Assembly (NCBI RefSeq): GCF_000422385.1
Contig: NZ_AULR01000002.1
Coordinates: 62,001 to 126,000, forward strand
Origin: Microbacterium indicum DSM 19969
GTDB taxonomy: Bacteria; Actinomycetota; Actinomycetes; Actinomycetales; Microbacteriaceae
Reading direction: 5' to 3'
Length of the DNA stretch: 64,000 nucleotides
Shown piece after piece: positions 1 to 7,817 of this stretch (position 1 is its first letter; each line of letters opens with the position of its first letter). The notes under the pieces were generated by a model. The model did no database searches, was not told the DNA's origin, and saw only the letters and a program-made list of their open reading frames with translations. The translations under genes and the position numbers were made by a program.

Positions 1-176
1 TGCGCGGAACGGGCCTCGGAGAGCGCCCGCGCGACCGGATCCTCGCCGAGGCGCGCGTCGCGCTGAACCCCGGCGAGGCGTTCGGGGCCCCGGGCTTCGT
101 GCGCATCAACATCGGGACGGGCCCCGAGATCCTGACCGAGGCCGTGCGCCGCATCGGCGCGCTCGTCCGTCGGTGA
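1..176 (+). CDS. PLP-dependent aminotransferase, C-terminal end (partial)
   Basis: Only the last 57 or so codons are in the window; the start lies upstream. The tail reads through a segment containing [20 protein letters not shown] and ends in LVRR. The ALNPG...FG..G.GFVRIN pattern is typical of the C-terminal end of MalY/PatB-type fold-I aminotransferases (cystathionine beta-lyase-like). The stop TGA overlaps the GTG of the next gene by 3 bases (GTGA), which suggests co-transcription with the MFS exporter. The substrate cannot be told from this fragment. Confidence 0.75.
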   Translation, partial: RGTGLGERPRDRILAEARVALNPGEAFGAPGFVRINIGTGPEILTEAVRRIGALVRR

Positions 177-1576
177 GCCACTCAGCGGATCCGTCGAGCT
201 TCTCGGGCCCGCTTCCGCTGCAGCCCGACGAGCCCGGCGCGAGCATCTGGAGCCGCCGCTTCGTCTGGACGACCCTCGGCGCCGTCGCCCTGATCTTCCT
301 CGCGGCGATCCAGTCGCTCGCCGTCACGACCGTCATGCCCGTCGTCGCGGCCGACCTCGACGGGGGCTCGCTGTACGCGCTCGCGTTCTCGGGGACCTTC
401 GCGACGAGCGTCATCGGCATGGTCGCCGCCGGTTCGCTGAGCGACAGGCGCGGCCCGGGCATCCCGATCACGGCGGCCGTCGCGCTCTTCCTCGCGGGCG
501 TCGTGATCGACGCTGCGGCGCCGACGATGGAGATCCTCGTGGTGGGCCGCCTCGTGATGGGCCTCGGATCGGGCGGCCTCGTGGTGTCGCTCTACGTGAT
601 CGTCGCGCGGGTCTATCCCGCGAACCTGCACGGGAGGGTGCTCGCGCTCTTCGCCGCCGCGTGGGTCGTCCCCTCGCTCATCGGCCCGGCGCTCGCGGGG
701 GCCGTGACGGAGTACCTGCACTGGCGCTGGGTCTTCGGCGGCGTCGCGATCCTCGCGGTCGCGTCGTTCGCGATGCTCGCACCGCGCCTGCGGTCGATCC
801 CGCACGCCGACGAGAAGCCCGAGGACGACCGCTTCGGCAGGCGCATCGCTCTCTCGGTCGTCGTCGCGGTCGGGGCGCTGCTCCTGAATCTCGCGGGCGA
901 GCTCCCGACGACCGCGGCGCGGGCGATCGTCGCGGTCGCCGCGCTCGCCGTGGTGCTCATCGCGATGCGCCCCCTGCTGCCGCGCGGCACCTTCACGGCT
1001 GCGCGGGGTCTGCCGAGCGTCGTCCTCCTGCGCGGCGTCATCGCGGGCGCGCTCTTCGGCGCCGAGATCTACGTCCCCTACCTGTTCCAGGCCGAGTACG
1101 GCTTCTCACCGACGTTCGCGGGGCTCGCGCTCACCGCCGCGGCGATCACCTGGGCGGTCGGGTCGGAGGTCTCAGGCAGGCGCGGTGATCGCATGGGCAA
1201 CCGCCGGGTCGCACTCACGGGGATCGCCCTCCTCGCGTCGGCCCTCGTGGTCATGCTCCTCTCGGCGCTGCTCGGGCTCGCGCCCTGGATCCCCATCGCG
1301 TTCTGGGGGCTCGCGGGGCTCGGCATGGGCTTCATGCACCCGCGCACGACGGTTCTCGCGCTCGCGTACTCGTCGCGCACGACGCAGGGCTTCAACTCGT
1401 CGGCGATCCAGATCTCCGACGCCGTCGGAACCGCGGCGTCGATGGCGATCATGGGCCTGATCTTCACGGCGGTGCCCGACGGGTTCCCCCTCGTCTTCGG
1501 CCTCGCGCTGCTGATCGCGCTCGCGGCCCTCGTCCCGGGGCTGCGGCTCGGGCACGCGCGCGAGCTCAGGCGATGA
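173..1576 (+). CDS. MFS transporter (drug/metabolite efflux type)
   Basis: A 467-aa integral membrane protein with about 12-14 hydrophobic segments. The loop after the second segment reads [13 protein letters not shown], the major facilitator motif A (G-x-L-[SA]-D-R-x-G). The long form with an even spread of helices resembles the DHA2 family of drug:proton antiporters, but the substrate is unknown. The GTG start overlaps the stop of the upstream aminotransferase (GTGA). The last 11 bases overlap the end of the convergent bioQ gene. Confidence 0.85.
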   Translation: MSHSADPSSFSGPLPLQPDEPGASIWSRRFVWTTLGAVALIFLAAIQSLAVTTVMPVVAADLDGGSLYALAFSGTFATSVIGMVAAGSLSDRRGPGIPITAAVALFLAGVVIDAAAPTMEILVVGRLVMGLGSGGLVVSLYVIVARVYPANLHGRVLALFAAAWVVPSLIGPALAGAVTEYLHWRWVFGGVAILAVASFAMLAPRLRSIPHADEKPEDDRFGRRIALSVVVAVGALLLNLAGELPTTAARAIVAVAALAVVLIAMRPLLPRGTFTAARGLPSVVLLRGVIAGALFGAEIYVPYLFQAEYGFSPTFAGLALTAAAITWAVGSEVSGRRGDRMGNRRVALTGIALLASALVVMLLSALLGLAPWIPIAFWGLAGLGMGFMHPRTTVLALAYSSRTTQGFNSSAIQISDAVGTAASMAIMGLIFTAVPDGFPLVFGLALLIALAALVPGLRLGHARELRR

Positions 1577-2087
1577 GGCGGGCGATGCCGGCGTCGAACT
1601 CGGCGAGCGTCTCGGCGGCGACGGCGGCGGGGTCGGCCTCGTAGATCCCGAGCTCGGCCGCCTGCATGCGCTGCTGCACGAGCGACGCGTGGCCCAGGAG
1701 GAACTGCAGGGTGACGGTCGCGGCGCGCTCGTCGCGGCCCTCGGCCCGGAACGCGGCGGCGAGCCGCTCGCGCGCCGCGTCGCCGCCGAGCGCGAGCGCG
1801 GCCGAGCTGAGCACGACCTCGGCGCCGTCGCGGTGCGCGAGGATCGCGCCGCGCAGAGCCCGGGCCGTCGCGGCGACGCCCTCGGCCGGGGGAGCCTCGT
1901 CGAGGATCCGGTCGGCGAGCGCTGCGAGCATCGCCTGCTTGCTGTCGACGTGCCAGTAGAGGGCGCTGGGCTGCACGCCGAGTCGCCCGGCGAGGCGGCG
2001 CATCGAGAGGTCGGGAAGCCCCATCTCGTCGAGGAGCGCGAGGGCCTCGTCGACGATGCCGTCGAGTCCGGGCCGGGCGCTGCGCAT
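1566..2087 (-). CDS. bioQ: TetR-family repressor of biotin uptake genes, BioQ
   Basis: A 173-aa TetR regulator. The N-terminal helix-turn-helix is seen in LSMRRLAGRLGVQPSALYWH, where the L-Y-W-H end is the classic TetR recognition-helix signature; the C-terminal half is the variable ligand domain. The start is placed at 2087 because a TATACT box ends six bases upstream, so the message would be leaderless; a longer reading from 2147 would run through the operators. It is divergent from bioYMN, and the two 13-bp palindromes between the genes have the TGAAC-N3-GTTCA form, very close to the BioQ operator known from Corynebacterium glutamicum (TGAAC-N3-GTTAC). Function is inferred from that match and from position. 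Confidence 0.85.
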   Translation of the reverse strand: MRSARPGLDGIVDEALALLDEMGLPDLSMRRLAGRLGVQPSALYWHVDSKQAMLAALADRILDEAPPAEGVAATARALRGAILAHRDGAEVVLSSAALALGGDAARERLAAAFRAEGRDERAATVTLQFLLGHASLVQQRMQAAELGIYEADPAAVAAETLAEFDAGIARLIA

Positions 2088-2093
2088 GGTTCG

Positions 2094-2099
2094 AGTATA
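2094..2099 (-). promoter_or_regulatory. -10 box of bioQ (leaderless)
   Basis: TATACT on the minus strand, six bases before the ATG of bioQ, so transcription should begin at or next to the A of the start codon. It overlaps the TATAGT box of the opposite promoter by four bases, so only one polymerase can sit there at a time. Confidence 0.65.
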
Positions 2100-2101
2100 G
2101 T
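2096..2101 (+). promoter_or_regulatory. -10 box of the bioYMN operon
   Basis: TATAGT on the plus strand, directly followed by the two TGAAC-N3-GTTCA palindromes that would cover the transcription start. The leader would be about 30 nt, with an AGGAGG ribosome site at 2127-2132 in front of the GTG of bioY. Confidence 0.65.
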
Positions 2102-2113
2102 GAACACCGTTCA
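2101..2113. promoter_or_regulatory. BioQ operator 1
   Basis: TGAACACCGTTCA, an inverted repeat with arms TGAAC/GTTCA and a 3-nt centre. The form matches the published 13-bp BioQ site of C. glutamicum in arm sequence and spacing. It lies on the predicted start site of bioYMN. Confidence 0.8.
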
Positions 2114-2114
2114 G

Positions 2115-2127
2115 TGAACAGTGTTCA
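2115..2127. promoter_or_regulatory. BioQ operator 2
   Basis: TGAACAGTGTTCA, a perfect palindrome around its central G, one base after operator 1. Two sites with centres 14 bp apart suggest two BioQ dimers binding side by side. Confidence 0.8.
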
Positions 2128-2137
2128 GGAGGATCCC

Positions 2138-2725
2138 GTGGCCGCATCGCCCGACCGCTTCGACGCGCGCGACATCGCGCGCATCGCCGTCTTCGCCGGA
2201 ATCATCGTCGTGCTGGGGGTCGTCGGGCCGATCCCCGTACCCGGCCTCGTCCCGATCACGGCGCAGACGCTCGGCGTCATGCTCGCCGGGACCGTCCTCG
2301 GGTGGAAGCGCGGGGGAGCGGCGGTGCTCGTCGTGTTCCTCCTCGTCGCCGTGGGGCTGCCCGTGCTCTCGGGTGGCCGCGGGGGCCTCGGCGCCTTCGT
2401 CGGCCCGACGGCGGGCTACCTCGTCGGGTGGCTTCCCGGCGTGATCGTCATCGGCCTCATCGCCCACGCCGGGGGACGCCCGCGCGTCTGGCGGACGATC
2501 GTGGGCGCGGTCGTCGGCGGCATCGCGGTGATCTACGCCGTGGGCGTGCCGGTGCAGGCCGCCGTGACGGGGATCTCGGTCGGCGAGGCCGGGCTCTTCT
2601 CGCTCGCGTTCCTGCCGGGCGACGCGATCAAGGCCGCCGTCGCCGTCGTGCTCACGATGGCGCTCGCGCGCGCCTACCCGCCGGCCTTCCCCGCCGTCGC
2701 CCGCCGGCGCGCGGTCGCGGTGTGA
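2138..2725 (+). CDS. bioY: Biotin ECF transporter substrate-binding subunit BioY
   Basis: A 195-aa membrane protein of about six helices and the substrate-binding S component of the energy-coupling-factor biotin importer. The stretch PITAQTLGVMLAGTVLGWKR is characteristic of BioY. The GTG at 2138 is chosen because AGGAGG ends five bases upstream; the upstream in-frame GTG at 2114 lies inside an operator. bioY, bioM and bioN overlap by GTGA junctions and form one operon under BioQ control. Confidence 0.9.
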   Translation: MAASPDRFDARDIARIAVFAGIIVVLGVVGPIPVPGLVPITAQTLGVMLAGTVLGWKRGGAAVLVVFLLVAVGLPVLSGGRGGLGAFVGPTAGYLVGWLPGVIVIGLIAHAGGRPRVWRTIVGAVVGGIAVIYAVGVPVQAAVTGISVGEAGLFSLAFLPGDAIKAAVAVVLTMALARAYPPAFPAVARRRAVAV

Positions 2726-3405
2726 TCCGCGCGGAGGGCGTCGGCGTCGAGATCGACGGCGCGCGGATCCTCGCGGGCGTGACGCTCGAGCTCGACGCGC
2801 CGCGCGTCGCGGTGATCGGGGCCAACGGATCGGGGAAGTCGACGTTCGCCCGGACCCTCAACGGGCTCGTCACGCCCTCCGAGGGTTCGCTCGAGGTCGC
2901 GGGCGTCGACGTCGTCCGCTCGCCGAAGCGCGCGCGGGACGCCGTCGGGTTCCTCTTCTCGAACCCCGACGCGCAGATCCTCCTGCCGACGCCCGCCGAG
3001 GACGTCGGCCTCTCGCTCCGCGCGGCGGGGATCCCCCGCGCGGAGATCCCGGGACGCGCCGCTGAGGCGCTCGCCCGGTTCGGGCTCGCGGAGCACGCAG
3101 ACCAGCCCGCCTACAGCCTGTCGGGGGGTCAGAAGCAGCTCCTCGCCCTCGCCGCCGTCATCGCGCGCGGACCGCGGGTGCTCGTCGCCGACGAGCCCAC
3201 GACGCTCCTCGACCTCGGCAACGCGCGCCGGATCGGGGATCTGCTGGCGGGGTCCGGAACCGGCGCCGAACAGGTCGTGATCGTCACGCACGACCTCGAG
3301 CTCGCGGCGCGGTGCGACGTCGCGCTGCGGTTCGCGGGAGGGCGCCTCGTCGACAGGGGCGATCCCGGCGAGGTCATCGCCCGGTACCGCGCGGACGTCG
3401 CGTGA
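2722..3405 (+). CDS. bioM: Biotin ECF transporter ATPase BioM
   Basis: A 227-aa ABC ATPase that powers the BioY importer. Walker A is GANGSGKST (residues 33-41), the signature is LSGGQKQ, Walker B is VLVADEPTT and the H-loop is VTHD. The GTG start overlaps the bioY stop (GTGA). It is a single A component, as in the dedicated BioMNY system, rather than the shared EcfA1/A2 pair. Confidence 0.9.
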   Translation: MIRAEGVGVEIDGARILAGVTLELDAPRVAVIGANGSGKSTFARTLNGLVTPSEGSLEVAGVDVVRSPKRARDAVGFLFSNPDAQILLPTPAEDVGLSLRAAGIPRAEIPGRAAEALARFGLAEHADQPAYSLSGGQKQLLALAAVIARGPRVLVADEPTTLLDLGNARRIGDLLAGSGTGAEQVVIVTHDLELAARCDVALRFAGGRLVDRGDPGEVIARYRADVA

Positions 3406-3989
3406 TCGCGCTCCATCGCCCCGGCACGAGCCCCCTGCACCGGCTGCCGGCCGGGGCCAAGCTCGCGGGGCTCGCGGTCCTCGCGCTCGCGGTGTCGCTC
3501 TGGCCGCACACGGCGTGGACGGCGGCGGGATCGCTCGCCGCGACCGTCGCGCTGTTCGGGCTCGGGGGCTTCGCGCCTGTGGTCTGGGCGCGGCAGGTGT
3601 GGTCGATGAAGTGGCTCGTCGCGATCCTGGTCGCCTCGCAGCTCCTGTTCCTCGGCGCCGTGCCCGCCCTCATCGGGACGACGCGGGTCGTCGCGGTGAT
3701 CCTGCTCGCGGCCCTCGTGACGCTCACGACGCCCGTCGGCGCGATGATCGACGCGATCGAGGCGCTCCTGCGCCGGGTCCCGGGGATCGACGCGTGGCGG
3801 GTGTCGTTCACCGTCTCGCTGACGATCGCGGCGATCCCCGTCGTCGCGGGCCTCGCGGCGCAGATCCGCGAGGCGAGCCGCGCGCGCGGCGTGCGACTCG
3901 GGGTGCGGTCCGTCGTCACGCTCCTCGTCCTCGCGCTGCGCCACGCAGACGAGGTGGGCGACGCGCTCACGGCGCGCGGGGTCCTGTAA
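3402..3989 (+). CDS. bioN: Biotin ECF transporter transmembrane subunit BioN
   Basis: A 195-aa EcfT-type membrane scaffold that couples BioM to BioY. Both Ala-Arg-Gly coupling motifs of EcfT proteins are present, in SRARGVR and TARGVL near the C-terminus. It is shorter than stand-alone EcfT (about 260 aa), as usual for BioN. The GTG start overlaps the bioM stop. Confidence 0.88.
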   Translation: MIALHRPGTSPLHRLPAGAKLAGLAVLALAVSLWPHTAWTAAGSLAATVALFGLGGFAPVVWARQVWSMKWLVAILVASQLLFLGAVPALIGTTRVVAVILLAALVTLTTPVGAMIDAIEALLRRVPGIDAWRVSFTVSLTIAAIPVVAGLAAQIREASRARGVRLGVRSVVTLLVLALRHADEVGDALTARGVL

Positions 3990-4037
3990 CGGATCCCGTC
4001 CGCACCGGCGTGCACGGCCCGTTCACCCGGGGCGACT

Positions 4038-4043
4038 TAGGAT
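4038..4043 (+). promoter_or_regulatory. -10 box of the ABC-F gene
   Basis: TAGGAT in the gap after bioN. The start codon is 50 bases downstream, so this transcript would carry a short leader. Confidence 0.5.
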
Positions 4044-4093
4044 GGGAGGCTGGCGCGGCCGCGCCGTCTCCCGACAGATCGGAACCCTCCCTC

Positions 4094-5692
4094 GTGCTCG
4101 CCGTCAGCAATCTCGAGATCCGCGTGGGCGCTCGCACGCTCATGAGCGATGTGTCGTTCCGCGTCGCCGACGGCGACAAGGTCGGCCTCGTCGGGCGCAA
4201 CGGCGCGGGCAAGACGACGCTCACGAAGGTCCTGGCGGGCGACCTGCTGCCGTCCGACGGCACCGTCACCCTCTCGGGCGAGCTCGGCTACCTGCCGCAG
4301 GACCCGCGCACGGGCGACCCCGAGGAACTCGCGCGCACGCGCATCCTCAACGCGCGCGGCCTCGGAGACCTCCAGGCCGGCATCGCGCGCGCGACCGAGG
4401 AGATGGCGTCCGAGGATCCGGCCGTCGCCGAGAAGGCGATGCGCCGCTTCGGCCGCCTGACCGAGCAGTTCGAGGCGATCGGCGGGTACTCGGCCGAGTC
4501 CGAGGCCGCGGTGATCTGCAACAACCTCGCGCTCCCGGATCGGATCCTCGACCAGCCGCTCAAGACCCTGTCGGGCGGTCAGCGCCGCCGCATCGAGCTC
4601 GCGCGGATCCTCTTCTCCGACGCCGACACGATGATCCTCGACGAGCCGACGAACCACCTCGACGCCGACAGCGTCGTGTGGCTGCGGCAGTTCCTGCAGG
4701 GCTACCGCGGCGGGCTCATCGTGATCAGCCACGACGTCGAGCTCGTCGGCGAGACCGTCAACCGCGTGTTCTACCTCGACGCGAACCGCCAGCTGATCGA
4801 CGTCTACAACATGGGCTGGAAGAACTACCAGCGCCAGCGCGTCGCCGACGAGGAGCGCCGCAAGAAGGAGCGCGCCAACGCCGAGAAGAAGGCGTCGGCG
4901 CTGCAGCAGCAGGCCGCGAAGTTCGGGGCGAAGGCGACGAAGGCGGCCGCCGCGCACCAGATGCAGGCGCGCGCCGAGAAGCTCCTCTCGGGTCTCGAGG
5001 AGGTCCGCCAGGTCGATCGCGTCGCGAACATCCGCTTCCCGAAGCCGGCGCCGTGCGGCAAGACGCCGCTCATGGCGACGAGCCTGTCGAAGTCGTACGG
5101 CGCGCTCGAGATCTTCGCGGGCGTCGACCTGGCGATCGACCGCGGCTCGAAGGTCGTCGTGCTCGGCTTCAACGGAGCGGGCAAGACGACGCTGCTGCGG
5201 ATCCTCGCGGGCGTCTCCGAGAGCGACACGGGCTCGGTCGACCCGGGCCACGGCCTGAAGATCGGGTACTACGCGCAGGAACACGAGAACCTCGACGTCA
5301 CGCGGTCGGTGCTGCAGAACATGATGTCGTCGGCGCCCGATCTCAACGAGACCGAGGCCCGCAAGGTGCTGGGGTCGTTCCTCTTCACGGGCGACGACGT
5401 GCACAAGCCCGCCGGCGTGTTGTCGGGCGGCGAGAAGACGCGCCTCTCCCTCGCGACGCTCGTCGTCTCGAGCGCGAACGTGCTGCTGCTCGATGAGCCG
5501 ACGAACAACCTCGACCCGGCGTCGCGCGATGAGATCCTCGGCGCGCTCGCGCACTACGAGGGCGCGGTCGTGCTCGTGTCGCACGACGAGGGGGCCGTCG
5601 AGGCGCTCAACCCCGAGCGCGTCCTCCTCCTGCCCGACGGCACCGAGGACATCTGGAACAAGTCATACGCCGACCTCATCGCGCTCGACTGA
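4094..5692 (+). CDS. ABC-F family ATPase (ribosome-associated type)
   Basis: A 532-aa soluble protein with two ABC domains in tandem and no membrane segment. Walker A motifs are GRNGAGKTT and GFNGAGKTT; signatures are LSGGQRRR and LSGGEKTR; Walker B motifs are ILDEPTNHLD and LLDEPTNNLD. A charged, Ala/Lys/Gln-rich linker of about 80 residues joins the domains, the P-site interaction region of ABC-F translation factors. The family includes EttA, Uup and antibiotic-protection proteins; nothing here points to resistance. Start GTG at 4094. Confidence 0.9.
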   Translation: MLAVSNLEIRVGARTLMSDVSFRVADGDKVGLVGRNGAGKTTLTKVLAGDLLPSDGTVTLSGELGYLPQDPRTGDPEELARTRILNARGLGDLQAGIARATEEMASEDPAVAEKAMRRFGRLTEQFEAIGGYSAESEAAVICNNLALPDRILDQPLKTLSGGQRRRIELARILFSDADTMILDEPTNHLDADSVVWLRQFLQGYRGGLIVISHDVELVGETVNRVFYLDANRQLIDVYNMGWKNYQRQRVADEERRKKERANAEKKASALQQQAAKFGAKATKAAAAHQMQARAEKLLSGLEEVRQVDRVANIRFPKPAPCGKTPLMATSLSKSYGALEIFAGVDLAIDRGSKVVVLGFNGAGKTTLLRILAGVSESDTGSVDPGHGLKIGYYAQEHENLDVTRSVLQNMMSSAPDLNETEARKVLGSFLFTGDDVHKPAGVLSGGEKTRLSLATLVVSSANVLLLDEPTNNLDPASRDEILGALAHYEGAVVLVSHDEGAVEALNPERVLLLPDGTEDIWNKSYADLIALD

Positions 5693-5729
5693 CCCGCCCC
5701 GGCCGCCCCGCCCACCTGCCTGCCCGCCG

Positions 5730-5796
5730 TAAGTCTCCTTTTCTCCGTGTTTTCCCCATTCATCGAATGGGGAAAACACGGAGAAAAGGAGACTTA
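5730..5796. repeat. Perfect 32-bp inverted repeat with 3-nt loop between convergent genes
   Basis: The left arm (5730-5761) begins TAAGTCTCC and ends CCATTC; the loop is ATC; the right arm (5765-5796) is its exact reverse complement. The right arm ends on the TTA that is the SURF1 stop codon on the minus strand. Arms contain runs of T (left) and A (right) and are AT-richer than the genes around. It could end transcription from both sides, but perfect arms of this length are far beyond what a terminator needs. Confidence 0.9.
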
Positions 5797-6654
5797 GGCG
5801 TCGAGGAGGGCGTCTTCGATGTCCTCGTCGGAGGGTCGGGGGGCGCGGCGCTTCGGGCGCGGCGGGGGGAGCGGGTCGTCGTCATCGTCGTCGTCGGGAT
5901 CGGGCTCCGGGGCGCGGGCCGCGACGATCTCGGTGCGGATCATGTAGCCGATGAACCCGAAGCCCATGACGGCGAAGAGGATCCACTGCACGGCGTACGA
6001 GAGGAACGGCCCCGGATCCTGCTCGGGCCGATCGATCTGGTTCGGCGCCGCCGCCGGCGCCGGGTCCTCCGACGCCATGAGCGCGTAGGCGTCGTCGACG
6101 ACCTCGCCCGCGACGCCGTCGTCGGCGAGGTCCGACGCGATGCCCGGCAGCCAGATCGTCGCGACCTGGCCCTCGGGGGCGCCCCGGCCGTTGCGCGGCT
6201 CGGCCTCGCTCGGGCGCAGACGCGCGACGACCGTCACCTCGCCCTCCGGCGGATCGGGGACCTCGGACGCCTCGACGCCCGAGACGGGCTCGACCCATCC
6301 GCGGTCGACCACGATGACGCGCCCGTCGTCGAGCCGGAACGGCACGAGCGCCTCATACGCGCTCGTGTTGCCGCGCGGCCTGTTGCGCGCGAGGACCTGC
6401 TTGTCGGCGAGGTACTCACCCGTCAGGACGACCTGGCGCCACTCGTCGCCCGGATCGAAGTCGGATCCCTCGGGGAGCAGCTCGTCCACGGCGACGGGCG
6501 TCGCGTCGTAGTTGTCCGCGATGAGCGCGTTCGCGGCCTCCCGGCCCGCGTTGCGGCTGAACTGCCAGTGCGACAGGAAGCCGCACGCGACCGCGAACAG
6601 GATCGCGATCGCGACGTACATCGCCCACCGTCCGGCGCGGGGCCAGGCCTTCAT
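5794..6654 (-). CDS. SURF1 family cytochrome oxidase assembly protein
   Basis: A 286-aa protein with one membrane helix at each end (residues about 12-32 and 210-232) and a periplasmic domain between, the SURF1 plan. SURF1 proteins assist heme-copper oxidase assembly. The N-terminal segment contains FLSHWQFSRNAGR, close to the W-Q-x-x-R signature of the family. After the second helix comes a cytoplasmic tail with seven Asp in a row, then Pro/Arg-rich sequence. The start ATG at 6654 overlaps the stop of the upstream small gene (ATGA). Confidence 0.85.
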   Translation of the reverse strand: MKAWPRAGRWAMYVAIAILFAVACGFLSHWQFSRNAGREAANALIADNYDATPVAVDELLPEGSDFDPGDEWRQVVLTGEYLADKQVLARNRPRGNTSAYEALVPFRLDDGRVIVVDRGWVEPVSGVEASEVPDPPEGEVTVVARLRPSEAEPRNGRGAPEGQVATIWLPGIASDLADDGVAGEVVDDAYALMASEDPAPAAAPNQIDRPEQDPGPFLSYAVQWILFAVMGFGFIGYMIRTEIVAARAPEPDPDDDDDDDPLPPPRPKRRAPRPSDEDIEDALLDA

Positions 6655-6896
6655 GCGGCCGCCTCCGGGAGCTCGACGCCCGATCCGTCGACGACGCCGG
6701 CCGCCACGACGACGGGGAATCCGCGCGAGGCGAGGAAGCCCTCGAGGTACGAGACGTGATCGGGGCACGCGAGCCACACCTTGCGCCGGTCGGGCGTGTG
6801 GATCCGGGGGTTCCGCCAGACGACGCTCGCCGTCGCGGTCTCGCGGCAGCCCGCGCGGGCGCACTGCGCGGCGTCGGGCTCGAAGCCGAACATCAT
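6651..6896 (-). CDS. Small conserved protein with Cys residues, function unknown
   Basis: An 81-aa protein beginning MMFGFEPDAAQC. It has three cysteines, in AQCARAGCRE and LACPDH, with a following histidine, so a metal site is possible. It lies between the DUF3099 gene and SURF1 with 4-base overlaps on both sides, so all three are one transcript. I recognise it only as a conserved actinobacterial hypothetical. The second ATG (6893) is an equally possible start. Confidence 0.7.
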   Translation of the reverse strand: MMFGFEPDAAQCARAGCRETATASVVWRNPRIHTPDRRKVWLACPDHVSYLEGFLASRGFPVVVAAGVVDGSGVELPEAAA

Positions 6897-7252
6897 GTCG
6901 CGGCCTCGCCCGGCCGCGGCGACTCCTCGAGGCGGATGACTCGGTCGTCGCCGGTCGCGGGCGCCGCGCCCGAGGCCGTCGGGGCGATCTGGATCTCGGG
7001 CCGCTCGGCCCGCGAGACGCGCCCCGCCATCGACTGGTTCGCGATCACCACGGCGAAGTAGGGCAGGAAGACGCCGCCGACGGCGAGGATCGCGGTGTGC
7101 CACCCGAACGGCTGCCACGCGAACATCGCGACGACGCAGGCCGTGCGGATCGCCATCGAGATGAGGTACTGCCGCATGCGCGACGTCTCGTCGTCCTGCG
7201 GCGACTTCTCGAGCGACGTGGCGGTGTGCGCCGGGTTCCTGCGGTTCTTCAC
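6893..7252 (-). CDS. DUF3099 family membrane protein
   Basis: A 119-aa protein with a charged N-terminus, two adjacent hydrophobic segments (about residues 27-47 and 50-70) and a polar C-terminal tail. This matches DUF3099, small actinobacterial membrane proteins of unknown role often found near SURF1. It starts with GTG at 7252, eleven bases after a TAGACT box, and heads a three-gene operon with the Cys-containing protein and SURF1. Confidence 0.8.
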   Translation of the reverse strand: MKNRRNPAHTATSLEKSPQDDETSRMRQYLISMAIRTACVVAMFAWQPFGWHTAILAVGGVFLPYFAVVIANQSMAGRVSRAERPEIQIAPTASGAAPATGDDRVIRLEESPRPGEAAT

Positions 7253-7263
7253 GGTGCCGCTCA

Positions 7264-7269
7264 GTCTAC
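7264..7269 (-). promoter_or_regulatory. -10 box of the DUF3099-SURF1 operon
   Basis: TAGACT on the minus strand, 11 bases before the GTG start; a start site about seven bases downstream would leave a leader of only a few bases. Confidence 0.55.
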
Positions 7270-7274
7270 GCGGC

Positions 7275-7293
7275 GCGACCCGAAGGGTCGCGG
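7275..7293 (-). terminator. Hairpin after the DUF4190 gene
   Basis: Perfect 8-bp stem CGCGACCC/GGGTCGCG with loop GAA, two bases beyond the DUF4190 stop on the minus strand. No T-run follows, as is usual in this genome. Confidence 0.6.
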
Positions 7294-7294
7294 G

Positions 7295-7702
7295 TCAGGC
7301 CATGCCGCCCGACGTCGTCGAGAGGACGGCGGCGAGGCCGCCGAAGAGCGCCACCGCGATCAGGATGAGCAGCAGCGTGAAGCCGATGCTGATGTAGCCG
7401 AGCACGAGCCCGGTGACGGCCATGCCCTTGCCGCTCTGGCCGGAGCGCTTGATCTGCGAGAGCGCGATGTGTCCGAAGACGACGGCGAGGATCGCGGAGA
7501 TCCCGCCCGCCGTGACGAGGATCGTCCCGACGATCGGGATCCAGAACAGCACGAGCGCGGCGAAGGGGACGATCCCGAGGATGAGCGCCGTGAGCGCCAT
7601 GGGGTTCGCGGGGCCCGTCGGCGGAAGCGGCGTGTATCCGGTCGGCGGCTGGTACTGCGGCGCGGGCGGGTAGTACTGCGACTGATACTGCTGATCGGAC
7701 AT
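7295..7702 (-). CDS. DUF4190 domain membrane protein
   Basis: A 135-aa protein with a Tyr/Gln/Pro-rich cytoplasmic N-terminus (about 40 residues) followed by two hydrophobic helices flanking a Gly-rich turn and FGHIALSQIKRSG. The H-I-A-L-x-Q-I-K-R-x-G core is the DUF4190 signature. Function is unknown; such proteins are common in actinobacteria. ATG at 7702 is preceded by an AAGGA ribosome site. Confidence 0.82.
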   Translation of the reverse strand: MSDQQYQSQYYPPAPQYQPPTGYTPLPPTGPANPMALTALILGIVPFAALVLFWIPIVGTILVTAGGISAILAVVFGHIALSQIKRSGQSGKGMAVTGLVLGYISIGFTLLLILIAVALFGGLAAVLSTTSGGMA

Positions 7703-7776
7703 GGCGGATCCTTCCCCGGGATGGCGACATACCCACCCTATGGGCGGCGCGCACCGCCGCACCAGGGGCGCTTCGT

Positions 7777-7782
7777 TAGCCT
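7777..7782 (+). promoter_or_regulatory. Candidate -10 box of fabG
   Basis: TAGCCT about 35 bases before the fabG ATG; a GGAG ribosome site precedes the start. Confidence 0.45.
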
Positions 7783-7817
7783 GGGACGCGACGTCCCTCG
7801 ATCCTCTGGAGCATCAC

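Noticed and set aside
2114..2137. Upstream GTG start for bioY at 2114
   Set aside because: It lies within a BioQ operator and close to the predicted transcription start; AGGAGG favours the GTG at 2138.
5838..5920. Run of GTC/GAC triplets at the SURF1 C-terminus as a microsatellite element
   Set aside because: It simply encodes an acidic tail of Asp residues, a common feature of actinobacterial membrane proteins.
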